Shown: piece by piece, positions 19,048 through 29,926 of the stretch
How positions within the stretch are numbered: position 1 is the stretch's first letter
How the letters are laid out: each line of letters opens with the position of its first letter
Source of the DNA: SHVZ01 sp041906305
GTDB taxonomy: Bacteria > Pseudomonadota > Alphaproteobacteria > SHVZ01
DNA length: 64,000 nt
NCBI GenBank assembly: GCA_041906305.1
Contig: JAYRJL010000005.1
Span: forward strand, 248,001-312,000
Direction of reading: 5' to 3'
Notes under the pieces: generated by a model
The model's input: only the letters and a program-made list of their open reading frames with translations
Databases searched by the model: none
What the model was told of the DNA's origin: nothing
Position numbers and translations under genes: made by a program

Positions 19048-19096
19048 CCCCCACCCTAACCCTCCCCCACGCTCCGCGGGGGGAGGGGATAAGAGA
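19045..19096 (+). repeat. Palindromic unit, right end of DUF559 cassette 1
   Basis: Forward-oriented unit: head CACCCCCCACCCTAACCC, stem CTCCCCCACG / CGGGGGGAGG, tail GGGGATAAGAGATG. Inverted relative to 18639-18688 and very similar in the stem (ACGCTCCGCGG). Confidence 0.85.
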
Positions 19097-19115
19097 TGAC
19101 GTTGTCTTACGTCCC

Positions 19116-19604
19116 CTACTTCACCACTTCGTCCGGGTACGCGCCGAAGAACTCGGTGCGCTTGAGCCAGCCCTTGTAGCCGCCGATCTCGGCGCGGCAC
19201 CAGGCTTCGCGGCATTCCATCAGGCGGCCGACCAGGCCGGGCTCGACCATGGCGATGGCGTCGGCGTCGTCCTTGCGGTCGCTCCGGAGCTTCCGGGTCT
19301 CGCCGGTGATCAGCAGCGTGCGGCGGCCGGTGAGGAAGCTCGACTGCACCCAGCCGACCGAGCCCTGGAAGTCGCGGATGCGCCGCCAGGTGTCGAATTC
19401 CTGGATCACCTCGACCGGCATCGCGCGCTTGGTCAGCACCCACTCGATCGGATAGCGGGTGCCGGGGCCGGTCCTGAGGTTGATCTCGCCCGAGCGCAGC
19501 GAAACGAAGCGCGGCACCGGCAGGCCGCTCTCGTTGGCGGCGTCCGCAGGGAAAGAACCCGTGGCGAGGAGGAGGATCAGGAGGACGGCGAGACGACGCA
19601 GCAT
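19116..19604 (-). CDS. Exported SH3-domain protein
   Basis: 162 residues with a signal peptide (MLRRLAVLLILLLATG...ADA) followed by two bacterial SH3-like modules: FVSLRSGEINLRTGPGTRYP at about 33 onward and a second from about 100 (TRKLRSDRKDDA). Such periplasmic SH3 proteins bind cell wall or act in signalling. The start at 19604 is set by the signal peptide. It is not obviously co-transcribed with neighbours. Confidence 0.85.
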   Translation of the reverse strand: MLRRLAVLLILLLATGSFPADAANESGLPVPRFVSLRSGEINLRTGPGTRYPIEWVLTKRAMPVEVIQEFDTWRRIRDFQGSVGWVQSSFLTGRRTLLITGETRKLRSDRKDDADAIAMVEPGLVGRLMECREAWCRAEIGGYKGWLKRTEFFGAYPDEVVK

Positions 19605-19757
19605 GCCGGTCCGGAACGAGCCTTGAGGAATGACCCTGTTTAGGTGCGGAGTGCCTTCCGGGTCAAGGATTTGCGCCCCGTCCGTCGGGGATTTGCGGCT
19701 GGAAACCGGGTTATGCCGGGCTATAGTCGAGCGGTGACACCTAAACGCGGGGAATGA

Positions 19758-20498
19758 GTGGGCGTCTGGGAGGATCTGGCGCGGGAACTCGACGCCTGGG
19801 GGATGGCCGAGCGGCGGGCGACGCTGTGGTGGCGCGACGACGACGCCGTGGCGCCGACCCAGGCGCTGGCGCGCCTGAACGACCTCGGCCGGGCCCACGA
19901 CGTGGTCCCGGCGCTGGCGGTGGTGCCGAAGTCCGCCGAAGCGTCCTTGCCGGGGGCGGTCCTCCTCCAGCACGGCTACGCGCATACCAACCACGGCATC
20001 GCCAAGAAGGCCGAGCTCGGTTCCGACCGGCCGGCGGCGGCGGTCGCCGACGAGCTGAAGGCCGGCCGCAGGCGGCTCCTCGATCTCTTCGCCGAGCGCG
20101 TGCTGCCGGTGCTGGCGCCGCCCTGGAACCGCATCGCGCCCGACGTCGTGGTGCTGCTGCCGGGTCTCGGATTTCGCGGGCTCTCGACCTACCAGCCGCG
20201 CGCGCAGGCGGAAGCCGCGCCGGGGTTGACGCAGGTCAACACGCATGCCGACATCATCGACTGGCGCGAGCGGCGCTTCATCGGCGACGAATTCGCCTGC
20301 GGCGCGGTCATCCGCCACCTGATCGATCGCCGACTCGGCCGCGTCGATCCGGTCGAGCCGACCGGAATCCTGACGCATCATCTCGTCCACGACGCGCCGG
20401 CCTGGCGCTTCCTCGAGCGCCTGCTGAAGCTCACGCGCGCTCATCCCGCCATCCGCTGGCTGACGCCGGCCCAAGCTTTCGGACTTACGCCCGCATGA
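19758..20498 (+). CDS. Polysaccharide-deacetylase-like (NodB-fold) protein
   Basis: 246 residues from GTG 19758, preceded by GCGGGGAATGA. WWRDDDA near the N-terminus, LLQHGYAHTNH, and APPWNR in the middle correspond to the aspartate, histidine and product-binding motifs of carbohydrate esterase 4 proteins. A late TGILTHHLVHD may give the catalytic histidine. There is no signal peptide, so it is cytoplasmic, unlike classical exported chitin or peptidoglycan deacetylases. It is coupled (ATGA) to a small membrane protein. Confidence 0.75.
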   Translation: MGVWEDLARELDAWGMAERRATLWWRDDDAVAPTQALARLNDLGRAHDVVPALAVVPKSAEASLPGAVLLQHGYAHTNHGIAKKAELGSDRPAAAVADELKAGRRRLLDLFAERVLPVLAPPWNRIAPDVVVLLPGLGFRGLSTYQPRAQAEAAPGLTQVNTHADIIDWRERRFIGDEFACGAVIRHLIDRRLGRVDPVEPTGILTHHLVHDAPAWRFLERLLKLTRAHPAIRWLTPAQAFGLTPA

Positions 20499-20983
20499 CC
20501 GTGCATACCTATCCGACCAAGGCAATGATGGGAGACTATCTCCGCGCCGCTTTCGGCCTGGCCCTCACCGGCACGCCGATCCTGCTGTCGCCGCCGGGAT
20601 CGGCGGCGATGTACATCCTTGGACCGCTCGCCCTGCTGTTCGCGATCTTCGGCGCGCGCACCTGGCTGCGCCACCGCACCACGGTCGAGGTCGACGACCT
20701 CAAGGTCGCCATGCGCGGGCTGTGGAGAAGCGAGCTCGCTTGGTCCGACCTGCAGGAAGTGAAGCTCAACTACTATTCGACCAAGCGCGACCGCAGCCAG
20801 GGCTGGATGCAGCTCGCGCTGCGCGGGCCGAAGGGGCGGCTGCGCTTCGACTCGACGCTCGACGGCTTCCCGGAGGTCGCGCGCCGCGCCTACCAGACCG
20901 CGCGCGCCAAGGGCCTGGAACTCCCAGAGGCCTCGATCTCGAACTTCGCCGCGCTCGGCTTCGAGCCGCCGAAGTCGCACTGA
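20495..20983 (+). CDS. Membrane protein with PH-like domain
   Basis: 162 residues. Two hydrophobic helices (about 20-36 and 41-58) are followed by a soluble part (VEVDDLKVAMRGLW...SWSDLQEVKLNYY-like) resembling bacterial PH-domain membrane proteins. Function unknown. It starts inside the stop of the deacetylase-like gene and ends 8 bp before the ABC ATPase gene, so the three may be one transcript. Confidence 0.6.
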   Translation: MTVHTYPTKAMMGDYLRAAFGLALTGTPILLSPPGSAAMYILGPLALLFAIFGARTWLRHRTTVEVDDLKVAMRGLWRSELAWSDLQEVKLNYYSTKRDRSQGWMQLALRGPKGRLRFDSTLDGFPEVARRAYQTARAKGLELPEASISNFAALGFEPPKSH

Positions 20984-20991
20984 CCCTTCCC

Positions 20992-22883
<1,892 letters not shown>

Positions 22884-22884
<1 letters not shown>

Positions 22885-24788
22885 TGCGCCTGCTGATCGC
22901 CGCACTCCTCGCGCTCGCGACCGTCGATGCGTCCGCGCAGACGACCTATCGCGACCCGCCGAGCCTGCTCGACGCGGTGCACGCAGGCCAGCTTCCGCCG
23001 ATCGCCCAGCGCCTGCCCGAGCGGCCCGACGTCGCCAAGCTCTATTCCTTCCAGACGATCGGCCGCCACGGCGGCTCGCTCCGGATGATCTCGGGCGGCG
23101 CCGGCGACACGCGCTTCGCCGTCGTCTACGGCTATGCCCGGCTCGCCGGGCACGACATGAACTTCAAGCTGCAGGCCGACATCGCCGAGAAGGTCGAGGT
23201 CGAGGGCGACCGGCGCTTCACCTTCCATCTGCGCCCGGGCCACCGCTGGTCGGACGGCCAGCCGTTCACCACCGAGGACTTCCGCTACACCTGGGAGGAC
23301 GTGTTCGGCAACGCGCGGCTGCGTCCGTCGGGCGTGCCGATCGAGATGCTGGTGCACGGCGAGCGGCCGCTGTTCGAGGTCCTGTCGCCGACCGTCGTCC
23401 GATACACGTGGTCGCACCCGAACCCGACATTCCTCGCCTCGCTCGCCGGCCCGCGCCCGCTCGAGATCTTCGCGCCGGCGCACTACCTCAAGCAGTTCCA
23501 CGAGAAGTACGCGAAGCCGGAAGACCTCGAGAAGAAGGTCCGCGACGAGCGCGTGCGCAACTGGGCGGTGCTGCACAATCGCCGCGACAACCAGTACCGT
23601 CTCGACAATCCGGATATGCCGACGCTGCAGCCCTGGATGCTGGTGACCGCGCCGCCGGCCGACCGTTTCGTCTTCAAGCGCAATCCCTTCTATCACCGCG
23701 TCGACAGCGAGGGGCGCCAGCTCCCCTACCTCGACGAGCTGGTCATGTCGGTCGCCGACGGCAAGATCGTGCCGCTGAAGACCGGCGCCGGCGAGGCCGA
23801 CCTGCAGGCGCGCTACCTCCGCTTCGACAACTACACCTTCCTCAAGGAGGCCGAGCAGCGGAGCGGATTCAAGGTCAGGCTGTGGCGCACCGTGCGCGGC
23901 GCCGACCAGGCGCTGGTGCCGAACCTCAACGTCAACGATCCGGTGTGGCGCGGCGTGCTGCGCGACGTCCGCTTCCGCCGCGCGCTCTCGCTCGCCACCA
24001 ACCGGCACGAGATCAACCAGGTGATCTATTACGGGCTCGGCATCGAGGGGAACAACACGGTGCTGCCGGGATCGCCGCTCTACAACGACGATCTCCGCAC
24101 GCGCTGGGCCCGCTACGACATCAGGGCGGCGAACGCCCTGCTCGACGAGATGGGGCTCACCAAGCGCGACCACCACGGCATCCGCCTGCTGCCCGACGGC
24201 CGGCCGATGAAGATCGTGGTCGAGACCGCCGGCGAGTCGACCGAGCAGATGGACATCCTCGAGCTGGTGCACGACACCTGGCTCGACCTCGGCATCAAGA
24301 TCTATCCCAAGGCGCTGCAGCGAGACGTGCTGCGCAACCGCGTCTTCGCCGGCGAGACGGTGATGTGCATCTGGTTCGGCGCGGAGTTCGCGCTGGCGGA
24401 CGCCGACTCCAACCCGCGCGACTTCGTCGTCTCCGAGCAGCAGCAGCTGCAATGGCCGAAATGGGGCCAGTACCGCGAGACCAAGGGCAAGTCGGGCGAG
24501 CCGGCGGATCTGCCGGAGGCGAAGGAGCTGCAGACGCTCGACCACGCCTGGGGCGAGACGGCCGATCCCGACGTCCGGCGCGGCATCTGGCGGCGGATCC
24601 TGGAGATCAACGCCGACCAGCAGTTCACCATCGGCATCGTCGCCGGCGCCATGCAGCCGGTGGTGATCGGAGCCGCGCTCAAGAACCTGCCGGAGCAGGG
24701 CATCTTCAACTGGGAGCCCGGCGCGCAGTTCGGCATGTACCGGCCGGACACCTTCTACTTCGGCAATGCCGACGTGGCGCAGCGATGA
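22884..24788 (+). CDS. ABC transporter substrate-binding protein (peptide family 5)
   Basis: 634 residues, with signal peptide MRLLIAALLALATVDASAQ and a type 5 solute-binding body (RFTFHLRPGHRWSDG, PFTTEDFRYTWEDV). It is longer than usual (about 530), similar to YejA-like or large-peptide binders. It captures substrate in the periplasm for the fused ATPase and the two permeases. ATG 22884 overlaps the previous stop (TGATG). An inverted repeat pair lies directly after its stop, before the permease genes. Confidence 0.9.
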
Positions 24789-24804
24789 AAGTCGAGCCCT
24801 TGCA

Positions 24805-24905
24805 CCTTCCCCCCACCCTGACCCTCCCCCACAAAGGGGGGAGGGGACACGAGGCGTCCTTTCATGCCCCCTCCTCCTCGATGGGGGAGGGTTGGGGTGG
24901 GGGTG
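24805..24905. repeat. Inverted pair of palindromic units, tail-to-tail, inside ABC operon
   Basis: Forward unit 24805-24853 (CCCCACCCTGACCCTCCCCC head and stem) and reverse unit 24862-24905 with tails facing. It lies between the binding-protein gene and the first permease gene. The position copies that of REP elements after malE- or hisJ-type genes, where the hairpin protects upstream mRNA and lowers downstream expression; the same effect is inferred here. Confidence 0.85.
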
Positions 24906-24935
24906 GAGCCGCACACACGGTGAGAACGGCCTGAC

Positions 24936-25934
24936 ATGTTCGGCTACGTCATCCATCGCCTGCTGGTGATGATCCCGACCCTGCTCGCGATCAGCGCGAT
25001 CACCTTCCTGATCATGCAGCTGCCGCCGGGCGACTTCCTCTCGACCCACATCGCCGAGCTGCAGAGCCAGGGCGAGTCGGTCGACATGGCCAAGATCGAG
25101 TTCCTGCGCCAGCAGTACGGCCTCGACCGCTCGCCGGTGGAGCAGTACTTCCACTGGATCATCGGCATGCTGCAGGGCGACTTCGGCTACTCCTTCGAGT
25201 TCCAGCTGCCGGTGACCAAGGTGGTCGGCGACAAGATGTGGCTGACGGTGATCATCTCGGTCGCGACCATCCTGTTCACCTGGATCGTCAGCTTCCCGAT
25301 CGCGATCTACTCGGCCACGCACCAGTACTCGTGGACCGACCACGGCCTCACCTTCGTCGGCTTCCTCGGGCTCGCGACGCCGAACTTCCTGCTGGCGCTC
25401 GTGCTGCTCTACTTCGCCAACGTCGTCTTCGGCACCTCGATCGGCGGCCTCATGGACGACCGCTTCCTCAACGCGCCATGGAGCTGGGAGAAGTTCCGCT
25501 CGATCCTGGCGCATCTGTGGGTGCCGACGCTGGTGATCGGCGCCTCGGGCACCGCCGGCATGATCCGGCGGCTCCGCGCCAACCTGCTGGACGAGCTGCA
25601 GAAGCAGTACTACGTGACCGCGCGTGCCAAGGGCATGCCGCCGTTCCGGGCACTGCTCAAGTATCCGCTCCGCATGTCGCTGAACCCCTTCATCAGCGAC
25701 ATCGGCGGCATCCTGCCGCACATCATCTCCGGTGCGGCGGTGGTCTCGATCGTGATGAACCTGCCGACCACCGGGCCGATGCTGCTGCGCGCGCTCCAGG
25801 CGCAGGACACCTATCTCGCCGGCTCGTTCCTGATGTTCCTCGCGGTCCTGACGGTGATCGGCGTGTTCCTCTCCGATCTGGCGCTGGCGGCGCTCGACCC
25901 GCGCATCCGTCTCGAAGGCGGGACCAGCCGATGA
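24936..25934 (+). CDS. ABC transporter permease (DppB/YejB type)
   Basis: 332 residues, about six membrane helices, starting MFGYVIHRLLVMIPTLLAIS, the usual DppB-like beginning. The coupling EAA loop is around GMPPFRALLKYPLRMSLNP. It forms the inner-membrane channel with the next permease, which its stop overlaps by 4 bp. The substrate is probably a peptide or peptide-like compound. Confidence 0.9.
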   Translation: MFGYVIHRLLVMIPTLLAISAITFLIMQLPPGDFLSTHIAELQSQGESVDMAKIEFLRQQYGLDRSPVEQYFHWIIGMLQGDFGYSFEFQLPVTKVVGDKMWLTVIISVATILFTWIVSFPIAIYSATHQYSWTDHGLTFVGFLGLATPNFLLALVLLYFANVVFGTSIGGLMDDRFLNAPWSWEKFRSILAHLWVPTLVIGASGTAGMIRRLRANLLDELQKQYYVTARAKGMPPFRALLKYPLRMSLNPFISDIGGILPHIISGAAVVSIVMNLPTTGPMLLRALQAQDTYLAGSFLMFLAVLTVIGVFLSDLALAALDPRIRLEGGTSR

Positions 25935-27091
25935 CCGCCCAGCAGCCGCTCGACCATTTCGTCAGCAAGGCGCCGTTCAACCCGGCGACCGACGAGAAGC
26001 TCACGCCCGAGCAGGAACGCTACTACATGGCGTCCCAGTGGCAGATGGTGTGGCGGAAGCTCCGCCGTCACCATCTCGCCGTCGCCTCCGGCGTGATCCT
26101 GCTGCTGCTCTACCTCTCGATCTTCATCACCGAGTTCCTGGCGCCCTACGCGCTGGCGACGCGGCACACCGACCACCTGTTCGCGCCGCCGCAGACGATC
26201 CATTTCTTCCACGAGGGCGAGTTCGTCGGTCCCTTCGTCTACGGCTACACCTACCGCCTCAACATGGACAACCTGAAGCGCGAGTACACGCCGGACCCGC
26301 GCAAGGTGAACAAGCTCCGCTTCTTCTGCGACGGCGACTCCTACCGCTTCTGGGGCATGGTCGAGATGGATTTCCATCTCGTCTGCCCGGCTCGGAACAC
26401 CGAGTTCTTCTGGCTCGGCACCGATCGCCTCGGGCGCGACATGTTCTCGCGCATCATGTACGGCACGCGGATATCGCTCACGGTCGGGCTCATCGGCATC
26501 ACGATCTCCTTCGTGCTCGGCATCGTCGTCGGCGGGCTCGCCGGATACTACGGCGGCTGGACGGACGCGATCGTGCAACGGACGATCGAGTGCATCCGGT
26601 CGTTCCCGGAGCTGCCGCTGTGGATGGCGCTGTCGGCGGCGCTGCCGGTCGACTGGAGCCCGATCGTCATCTATTTCGGCATCACGATCATCTTAGGATT
26701 GCTGGACTGGACCGGCCTGGCGCGCTCGGTGCGCTCGAAGCTGCTGGCGCTGCGCGAGGAGGACTTCTGCACCGCCGCCGTGCTGATGGGCGCCAAGCCG
26801 AGCCGCGTGATCTTCCGCCACCTGATGCCGAGCTTCACCAGCCACCTGATCGCCTCGGCCACGCTCTCGATCCCCGGCATGATCCTCGGCGAGACCGCGC
26901 TGTCGTTCCTGGGATTGGGCCTGCGCCCGCCGATCACAAGCTGGGGCGTGCTGCTCAACGAGGCGCAGAACATCAACGTGGTCGCGCTCTATCCGTGGCT
27001 GATGATCCCGGTGCTGCCGGTGATCGTCACGGTGCTCGCCTTCAACTTCCTCGGCGACGGACTCAGGGACGCGGCGGATCCGTACAAGTAG
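25931..27091 (+). CDS. ABC transporter permease (DppC/YejE type) with long periplasmic loop
   Basis: 386 residues. After a cytoplasmic tail of ~55 residues and a first helix (VILLLLYLSIFITEFL), a ~100-residue extracytoplasmic insertion (FAPPQTIHFF to ARNTEFFWLG) precedes the standard LGTDRLGRDMFSRIMYG entry to the permease core. The EAA loop is at AAVLMGAKPSRVIFRHL. DppC proteins normally lack this insertion (about 300 residues); YejE-like proteins have comparable ones. Convergent with the MFS gene, whose stop is adjacent. Confidence 0.88.
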   Translation: MTAQQPLDHFVSKAPFNPATDEKLTPEQERYYMASQWQMVWRKLRRHHLAVASGVILLLLYLSIFITEFLAPYALATRHTDHLFAPPQTIHFFHEGEFVGPFVYGYTYRLNMDNLKREYTPDPRKVNKLRFFCDGDSYRFWGMVEMDFHLVCPARNTEFFWLGTDRLGRDMFSRIMYGTRISLTVGLIGITISFVLGIVVGGLAGYYGGWTDAIVQRTIECIRSFPELPLWMALSAALPVDWSPIVIYFGITIILGLLDWTGLARSVRSKLLALREEDFCTAAVLMGAKPSRVIFRHLMPSFTSHLIASATLSIPGMILGETALSFLGLGLRPPITSWGVLLNEAQNINVVALYPWLMIPVLPVIVTVLAFNFLGDGLRDAADPYK

Positions 27092-28312
27092 CTAGGTCGG
27101 CCGGCCCGCGTCCCTCAGCGGCTTCGTCAGCAACCCGGCGACGCCCGCCATCGCCGTCGCGCCGCCGACCAAGGCGATCGTCGCGGCGATGCCTGCGACG
27201 GGCAGGAGGAATCCGGCGAGCGCGCCGCCGATCGGGCGGCCGGATTGCATCAGCATCCGCAGAAGCGCGAAGGCGCGGCCGCGCGTCGCCTCGGGGATGA
27301 TCGCCATGCGCAGCGTCTGCGCCCAGGGCGTCAGCGGTGCGTTGGCGATGCCCCAGACGAAGAGCACGATGCCGACCGTCACGGCCGTGTCGGTGGCGAT
27401 CACCAGGATCATCAGGAGACCGGCGGCGACCTCCGCGAGGCAGATGCCGAGACCGAGCCGGACGCGGTTGCCGAGCTGGCCGATGACGAGCGTGGAGGCG
27501 ACCTGGCCGGCGAAGATGACGCCGACCAGGATGCCGTAGAGTTCCGGCCCGCCTTTCAGCGTCGTCTCGACCAGGATCGGCAGCCAAACCGGGATGCTGC
27601 CGGTGCCGATGTTGAAGACCAGGAACATGAAGGTGGTGGCGATCAGGATCGGGCTGCCGAAGAGAAGGCGGACCGCGTCACCGATCGCGACCGAGGCGCG
27701 CTTGACCGGCGCCGGCAGCGACAGCTTCAGGCGGAAGAGAATCAGCGCATAGAGGAGATATGTGGCGACGTCGAACAGGACGGTCGCCGGCGCGCCGATC
27801 CCGGCGATCAGGAACCCGGCGATCACCGGACCCGCGACGCCGGCGGTCGAGTAGCCCAGGCTCTCCAGCGCGTTCGCGGTCGCCAGCCGCTCCGTCGGCA
27901 CCAGCGCCAGGATCATCGACGGCGTGCCGGCGAGCGAGATCATCATCAGCAGGCCATGGACGCCAGCCGCCAAATAGACGTGCCAGACCTCAAGCCATCC
28001 GAGGAAATGCAGCGCCGGCACCAGCGCGATGGCGAGGCCGCGGGTGAGGTTGTCGACGGTCATGACGAGGCGCCGGTCGAAGCGGTCGAGCAGCCAGCCG
28101 GCGAGGAAGCCGCCGACCACGATCGGCCCGGTGAAGCAGAGCATCAGCAGGCCGAGCGCCTCGGCCGATCCGGTCCTCTCGTAGACGAACCAGACGAAGG
28201 CGACCCGGGTCAGCTCGTCGCCGGTCGCCGACGCCATGAGCCCGAGCCAGAAGCGGCGGAACGGCTTGTTGCGGAACAGGTCGGCGTAGGGGCTGGCCAC
28301 GGCCCCGAGCAT
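27092..28312 (-). CDS. MFS transporter
   Basis: 406 residues with about twelve hydrophobic helices, the MFS-type DRFDRR loop after helix 2 and a second-half repeat. It resembles the enterobactin-exporter/MFS_3 group. Start at 28312 (MLGAVASPYADLFRNKPFRRFW); longer frames run into the divergent EamA gene. A 20-bp inverted repeat at 28323-28342 lies just upstream of the start and may be an operator shared with the divergent gene. Confidence 0.87.
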   Translation of the reverse strand: MLGAVASPYADLFRNKPFRRFWLGLMASATGDELTRVAFVWFVYERTGSAEALGLLMLCFTGPIVVGGFLAGWLLDRFDRRLVMTVDNLTRGLAIALVPALHFLGWLEVWHVYLAAGVHGLLMMISLAGTPSMILALVPTERLATANALESLGYSTAGVAGPVIAGFLIAGIGAPATVLFDVATYLLYALILFRLKLSLPAPVKRASVAIGDAVRLLFGSPILIATTFMFLVFNIGTGSIPVWLPILVETTLKGGPELYGILVGVIFAGQVASTLVIGQLGNRVRLGLGICLAEVAAGLLMILVIATDTAVTVGIVLFVWGIANAPLTPWAQTLRMAIIPEATRGRAFALLRMLMQSGRPIGGALAGFLLPVAGIAATIALVGGATAMAGVAGLLTKPLRDAGRPT

Positions 28313-28322
28313 AGCGTCTGAA

Positions 28323-28342
28323 CCTGACACCGTGGCGTCAGG
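28323..28342. promoter_or_regulatory. Inverted repeat, candidate operator
   Basis: CCTGACA-N6-CGTCAGG in the 97-bp divergent region between the MFS and EamA genes. The half-sites and 6-bp spacer match the perfect repeat CCTGACA-N6-TGTCAGG at 47973-47992 beside the WYL regulator, suggesting that the same kind of regulator binds both. Confidence 0.5.
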
Positions 28343-28409
28343 TATCGCGCCGGTTTTCGAATCCGGTAGCCATCGGCGCCGCGATCCGGGCCAATCTCGA
28401 TCCGTGACG

Positions 28410-29294
28410 ATGCTCGGCCCTCTCCGCCGCCTTCCCTCGACATGGACGCGACTGCCGCCCGTCGCGGCCGCCGCCTTCTGGATGAGCATCTGCGCCATCG
28501 CCTTCTCGGCGATGGCCGTGGCCGTCCGCTTCGCCACGGCCACGTTGCCGGCCGGCGAGGTCACGTTCTTCCGCAACTTCATCGCGCTGGCGTTGCTGGC
28601 GCCGTTGCTCATGCGCCGGGGCGGGGCGGTCTTCCGGGTGCCGAGACCCTGGACGGCGGCCACGCTGGCGTTGTGGCAGGCGATCTCGAACCTCTGCGTC
28701 GTGATCGCGTTCGCGGCGATGCAGCTCGCCGATGCGGTCTCGATCAGCTTCCTGACGCCGCTCATCGTTGTGGCATTGGCCGCGGCGCTCGGCATCGAGC
28801 GGGTCGGCGCGGGACGTTGGGCCGCGACGCTGGCCGGCTTCGCGGGGATGCTGCTGATCGTCCGGCCCGGCTTCCAGCAGATGCCGCCGGAGACGCTGCT
28901 GGTCCTGGCCTCGGCAACGGTCACCGCCTTCTTCAGCCTGACGGTGCGCAACCTCGGCAGGGATCACCATCCGGACACGCTCGTCCTGATCGCGCTCGGC
29001 GGCTCGCTCCCGATCCTCGGCGCGGCTGCCCTTTGGTCCTGGCGCCTGCCCGCACCGGAGGAGGCGGTCTACCTGCTCGCCATCGGTCTCGCCGCTGCGG
29101 TCGGGCAGGTGGCCATGGTGCGCGCCTATGCCGTCGCCGAGTCGTCCCTGGTGATGCCGTTCGCCTTTCTGCAGCTCCCGGCAACGGCCCTTGCCGCCTA
29201 CGCGGCTTTCGATCAGGTGCCGGATCTCTTCACCTGCGTTGGCGCGCTGGTGATCTTCGCCAGCGCGCAATTCACCATGCGCCGGGAGAAGTAG
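28410..29294 (+). CDS. EamA/DMT-superfamily transporter
   Basis: 294 residues with ten predicted helices and two EamA repeats (first WMSICAIAFSAMAVAVRFA, second from LLVLASATVTAFFSL). Likely a metabolite exporter. ATG 28410 is preferred; a GTG at 28404 is two codons upstream. It is divergent from the MFS gene and separated from TspO by 92 bp. Confidence 0.87.
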   Translation: MLGPLRRLPSTWTRLPPVAAAAFWMSICAIAFSAMAVAVRFATATLPAGEVTFFRNFIALALLAPLLMRRGGAVFRVPRPWTAATLALWQAISNLCVVIAFAAMQLADAVSISFLTPLIVVALAAALGIERVGAGRWAATLAGFAGMLLIVRPGFQQMPPETLLVLASATVTAFFSLTVRNLGRDHHPDTLVLIALGGSLPILGAAALWSWRLPAPEEAVYLLAIGLAAAVGQVAMVRAYAVAESSLVMPFAFLQLPATALAAYAAFDQVPDLFTCVGALVIFASAQFTMRREK

Positions 29295-29386
29295 CGGCAG
29301 TCGCAGGGAGTGAAATACCGTCGGCCCGCCTCCATATCTGGCATGCAACGACCTGTATGCTGGGCGCCTGACAGCGGGAGACGCGC

Positions 29387-29857
29387 GTGAACGATCCGGG
29401 AAGCGGGAATGGCCTTCGAGTCCTCGTGCCGTTCCTGATCCTTGTTCTCGGTGGCGGCCTCGGGATCGGCGCGCTGACCGTCCCGGGCGACTGGTATGCG
29501 GGTCTGGCAAAGCCCGCATTCAATCCCCCGAACTGGCTCTTCGGCCCGGTCTGGACCTGTCTCTACGTCCTCATCGCGATCGCCGGATCTCGGACCTTCC
29601 GACGCGACCCTCGGGGAGTCGCGATGAAGGCTTGGTGGGTGCAGCTGGCGCTGAACTTTGCCTGGCCGGTCGCCTTCTTCTCGGCGCACGCGATCGCAGC
29701 GGCGCTTGGCCTCGTGCTGGCCCTGCTCGGAACGATCATCGTCTTCATGGTCGCATCGAGGCGGCTCGACCCGGTCGCGGCGTGGCTGTTCGCGCCCTAT
29801 GCCGCCTGGGTCGGGTTCGCGACTGCGCTCAACGGGGCGATCCTGGCGCTCAACTGA
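29387..29857 (+). CDS. TspO/MBR family protein
   Basis: 156 residues, five helices, with the TspO signature FNPPNWLFGPVW near residues 45-56 and ALNFAWPVAFF. TspO proteins bind porphyrins and heme intermediates and act as oxygen- or stress-linked regulators in alphaproteobacteria. GTG start at 29387 follows GCGGGAGACG. No photosynthesis genes are nearby, so a general tetrapyrrole or stress role is more likely. Confidence 0.9.
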   Translation: MNDPGSGNGLRVLVPFLILVLGGGLGIGALTVPGDWYAGLAKPAFNPPNWLFGPVWTCLYVLIAIAGSRTFRRDPRGVAMKAWWVQLALNFAWPVAFFSAHAIAAALGLVLALLGTIIVFMVASRRLDPVAAWLFAPYAAWVGFATALNGAILALN

Positions 29858-29926
29858 ACGTCCCGCGGCTTCGCCAATTCGCTTGCCCCGAGGCCGGCGG
29901 CACGCCGCAATGGCGTCATCGTTGCC

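Larger units (their letters stand above)
18639..19096. mobile_element. Candidate DUF559 cassette bounded by inverted palindromic repeats
   Basis: A DUF559 gene lies between a reverse repeat unit (18639-18688) and a forward unit (19045-19096), heads facing inwards. The stop codon of the gene is the TAA of the left unit's CCCTAACCC head, and its probable GTG start abuts the right unit. The same order occurs in the second cassette at 46393-46858. The bases just inside the left unit resemble the gene-less spacer at 14704-14718. I saw no target-site duplication. Calling this mobile is inference from layout. Confidence 0.5.

Noticed and set aside
18676..19443. 255-codon extension of the first DUF559 frame
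   Set aside because: The upstream part is antisense to the SH3-domain gene and passes through the right repeat; the family begins near 19047.
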